From NCBI GenBank assembly GCA_030824835.1, contig JAPJRA010000160.1:1-7292 (forward strand): a stretch of DNA of 7,292 nucleotides. Direction: 5' to 3'. Of the stretch, positions 6,073 to 7,292 are shown one piece after another. Within the stretch, counting starts at the first letter, position 1. Every line of letters begins with the position of its first letter. Both the position numbers and the translations under genes were made by a program. This DNA comes from Geminicoccaceae bacterium (GTDB lineage: Bacteria; Pseudomonadota; Alphaproteobacteria; Geminicoccales; Geminicoccaceae). The notes under the pieces are model-generated. The model did not search any database. It worked only from the letters and a program-made list of their open reading frames with translations, and was not told the DNA's origin.

Positions 6073-6734
6073 TCTGCCTGCTCCCCGTGACGATGCGCCT
6101 GCCTGGCGCGGGCGACCTGCCGGTACAATAGCTCGGCAGCGCTGCGGGGGCTGGCTGCGGCGCAGACCGCCGATACCACGGCGATGCCGTCGGCGCCCGC
6201 ACCGATCACCTCCGCAGCGTTGGCGCCGTCGATGCCGCCGATGGCGACGATGGGCAGTGCCGCCTGCGCACGGCAGGCCGCGAGGCCGGCCAGCCCCATG
6301 GGCGGCGCCGCGTCCGGCTTGGTGGCGGTGGCGAAGATCGGCCCGACGCCCAGATAGTCGACGTGATCCGGACCGACGGCAACGATCTGGCTCGTGGCGG
6401 TGATGCTGAGCCCGAGGATGGCGCCGGGCCCGAGCGCTGCACGCGCCGCGGCGGCCGGCAGATCCGACTGGCCCACGTGCAGCCCGGTCGCCCGTGCCGC
6501 CCGTGCCACCTCGAGGCGGTTGTTGACGATCAGCGGCACCGCCAGCGGCGCCAGCAGCCCCATCAGCCCACGCGCCACCTCAATCAGCTCGGCCGTGGGG
6601 GTCGTGTCGTCGCGCAGCTGCACCATCGTGGCCCCGCCCGCCACGGCCTCCGCCACCACGCGCTCGATGCCGAGCGTCGTGCACAGGTCCCGATCGGTCA
6701 CCAGATAGAGGCCGAGATCGAACGCGGGCCTCAC
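6069..6734 (-). CDS. thiE: Thiamine-phosphate synthase
   Basis: This 221-aa TIM-barrel enzyme joins HMP pyrophosphate and thiazole phosphate to make thiamine phosphate. Motifs in order are LYLVTDRD (9-16), VQLRDD (38-43), PLIVNNR (67-73), GLHVGQSD (84-91), VDYLGVGPIFATATKPDA (125-142), PIVAIGGI (161-168) and GADGIAVVSAV (180-190). Two positions differ from the textbook enzyme: the Lys after QLR-x is Asp43, and the metal-binding Asp of the 'ND' pair is Asn72; Asp91 and Lys139 are kept. The frame is open upstream to 7253, but that part is thiM read out of frame. Homology starts at GTG 6734, which overlaps the thiM stop as GTGA with no Shine-Dalgarno, so it probably depends on translational re-initiation after thiM. 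It is coupled in turn to the DUF1349 gene. Confidence 0.95.
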   Translation of the reverse strand: MRPAFDLGLYLVTDRDLCTTLGIERVVAEAVAGGATMVQLRDDTTPTAELIEVARGLMGLLAPLAVPLIVNNRLEVARAARATGLHVGQSDLPAAAARAALGPGAILGLSITATSQIVAVGPDHVDYLGVGPIFATATKPDAAPPMGLAGLAACRAQAALPIVAIGGIDGANAAEVIGAGADGIAVVSAVCAAASPRSAAELLYRQVARARQAHRHGEQAE

Positions 6735-7292
6735 GTGATACGGGCCAGCCGTGCGGCGGTGCTGCCGTCGAGCTCGCCCAGCGCATCGAGCAGGGCCACG
6801 ACGAAGCTGCCGCAACCCGGCGCCCTGGTGGCCGCGAGCTCGGCGGCGACGCCGTACGCAGCGAGCGCACCCGCCGTCGCCTCGAGCGGGTCGGCCAGGG
6901 TGGCGGCCCAGGCGCCGATCAGGGCGGTCAGCGCGCAGCCCGAGGCCGTGGTCCGGGTGAGCAGCACGTGGCCGTTGGCGACTCCGAGCGTGCGGCTGCC
7001 GTCGGTGACGAGGTCCACGGCGCCGGTGACGGCAACGACGGCACCCGTGGCGACCGCCAGCGTGCGCGCTGCGTCGAGGGCGGCCTCGGTGCCGGCCGTG
7101 CTGTCGACGCCCTTGCCGCCACCGGTGCCCTGGGCCAGGGCCAGGATCTCCGAGGCGTTGCCGCGGATGATGCGCGGACGTTGCGCCAGCAGCATCTGCG
7201 CGCTCTCGCGGCGGAAGGCGGTGGCGCCGACTCCGAGGTGTTCGTTGTTCCACGGGCTGGTGGCGCGGCGGGCGACGGCCACCGCCACCATG
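6731..7292 (-). CDS. thiM: Hydroxyethylthiazole kinase, cut by the right edge (N-terminus missing)
   Basis: About 186 C-terminal residues of ThiM are present. ThiM is the ribokinase-fold kinase that phosphorylates 4-methyl-5-(2-hydroxyethyl)thiazole for thiamine salvage. Counting from the Met at 7291, RGNASEI is 43-49, GVDST 61-65, VTGAVDLVTDG 88-98, TTASGCALTA 114-123 (with the conserved Cys119) and the closing GCGSFVVALLDAL 159-171. That Met aligns to the middle of full-length ThiM (about 270 aa) and is not the start; the gene continues past 7292. The family's usual 'PW-x-LDPV-x-VGA' segment reads PWNNEHLGVGA here (13-23), so the DPV is absent, and the Cys loop reads ASGC where GTGC or GSGC is usual. 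thiE follows with a 4-nt GTGA overlap. Confidence 0.94.
   Translation of the reverse strand, partial: MVAVAVARRATSPWNNEHLGVGATAFRRESAQMLLAQRPRIIRGNASEILALAQGTGGGKGVDSTAGTEAALDAARTLAVATGAVVAVTGAVDLVTDGSRTLGVANGHVLLTRTTASGCALTALIGAWAATLADPLEATAGALAAYGVAAELAATRAPGCGSFVVALLDALGELDGSTAARLARIT

Noticed and set aside
6735..7253. A 394-aa ThiE with a long Arg-rich N-terminal extension
   Set aside because: The extension is thiM read in another frame. Real ThiE homology starts at GTG 6734 next to the thiM stop.

Overview
The window looks like chromosomal DNA of a high-GC alphaproteobacterium (about 70% G+C by eye), most likely a Rhodospirillales-type lineage. The reasons are an EipB/DUF1849 protein, a family known mainly from Alphaproteobacteria; an alphaproteobacterial-type, cysteine-free ribosomal protein L33; and the order rnr-like gene / transporter / rpmG, which resembles the topA-rnr-...-rpmG neighbourhood of that class. 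It holds no mobile element, CRISPR array, rRNA or tRNA that I can see. The coding density is very high and every gene looks intact except the two cut by the window edges.

Layout, left to right. (1) 1-208 is the C-terminal end of a + strand gene, probably rnr (RNase R). It is followed after 5 nt by a YcaD-like MFS transporter (214-1377). (2) A clear sigma70-type promoter overlaps the transporter stop codon and drives rpmG (1441-1608, 55 aa), which is followed by a strong hairpin terminator. (3) A 188-bp intergenic region with a second, unexplained inverted repeat leads into a secreted protein with two OmpA-like folds joined by a Pro/Ala-rich linker (1797-2930). (4) Convergent to it is eipB (2952-3791, - strand). 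eipB is divergent, across 66 bp, from a two-gene + strand operon: a D-2-hydroxyacid dehydrogenase (3858-4823) and an MlaC-family periplasmic lipid-transfer protein (4837-5454). (5) Convergent to that operon, with only 3 bp between stop codons, is a - strand operon read as thiM (cut by the right edge) -> thiE -> a DUF1349 protein. Both junctions are 4-nt stop/start overlaps (GTGA and ATGA).

Functionally the centre of the window (1797-5454) is enriched in cell-envelope proteins: a tandem OmpA-like protein, EipB and MlaC are all predicted to be exported. The right end is thiamine salvage and assembly (thiazole kinase and thiamine-phosphate synthase) with an unexpected translationally coupled DUF1349 partner. 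No single undescribed system stands out. The best leads are the tandem OmpA-like architecture, non-canonical active-site residues in both thiamine enzymes, the thiE-DUF1349 coupling and the inverted repeat at 1707-1742.
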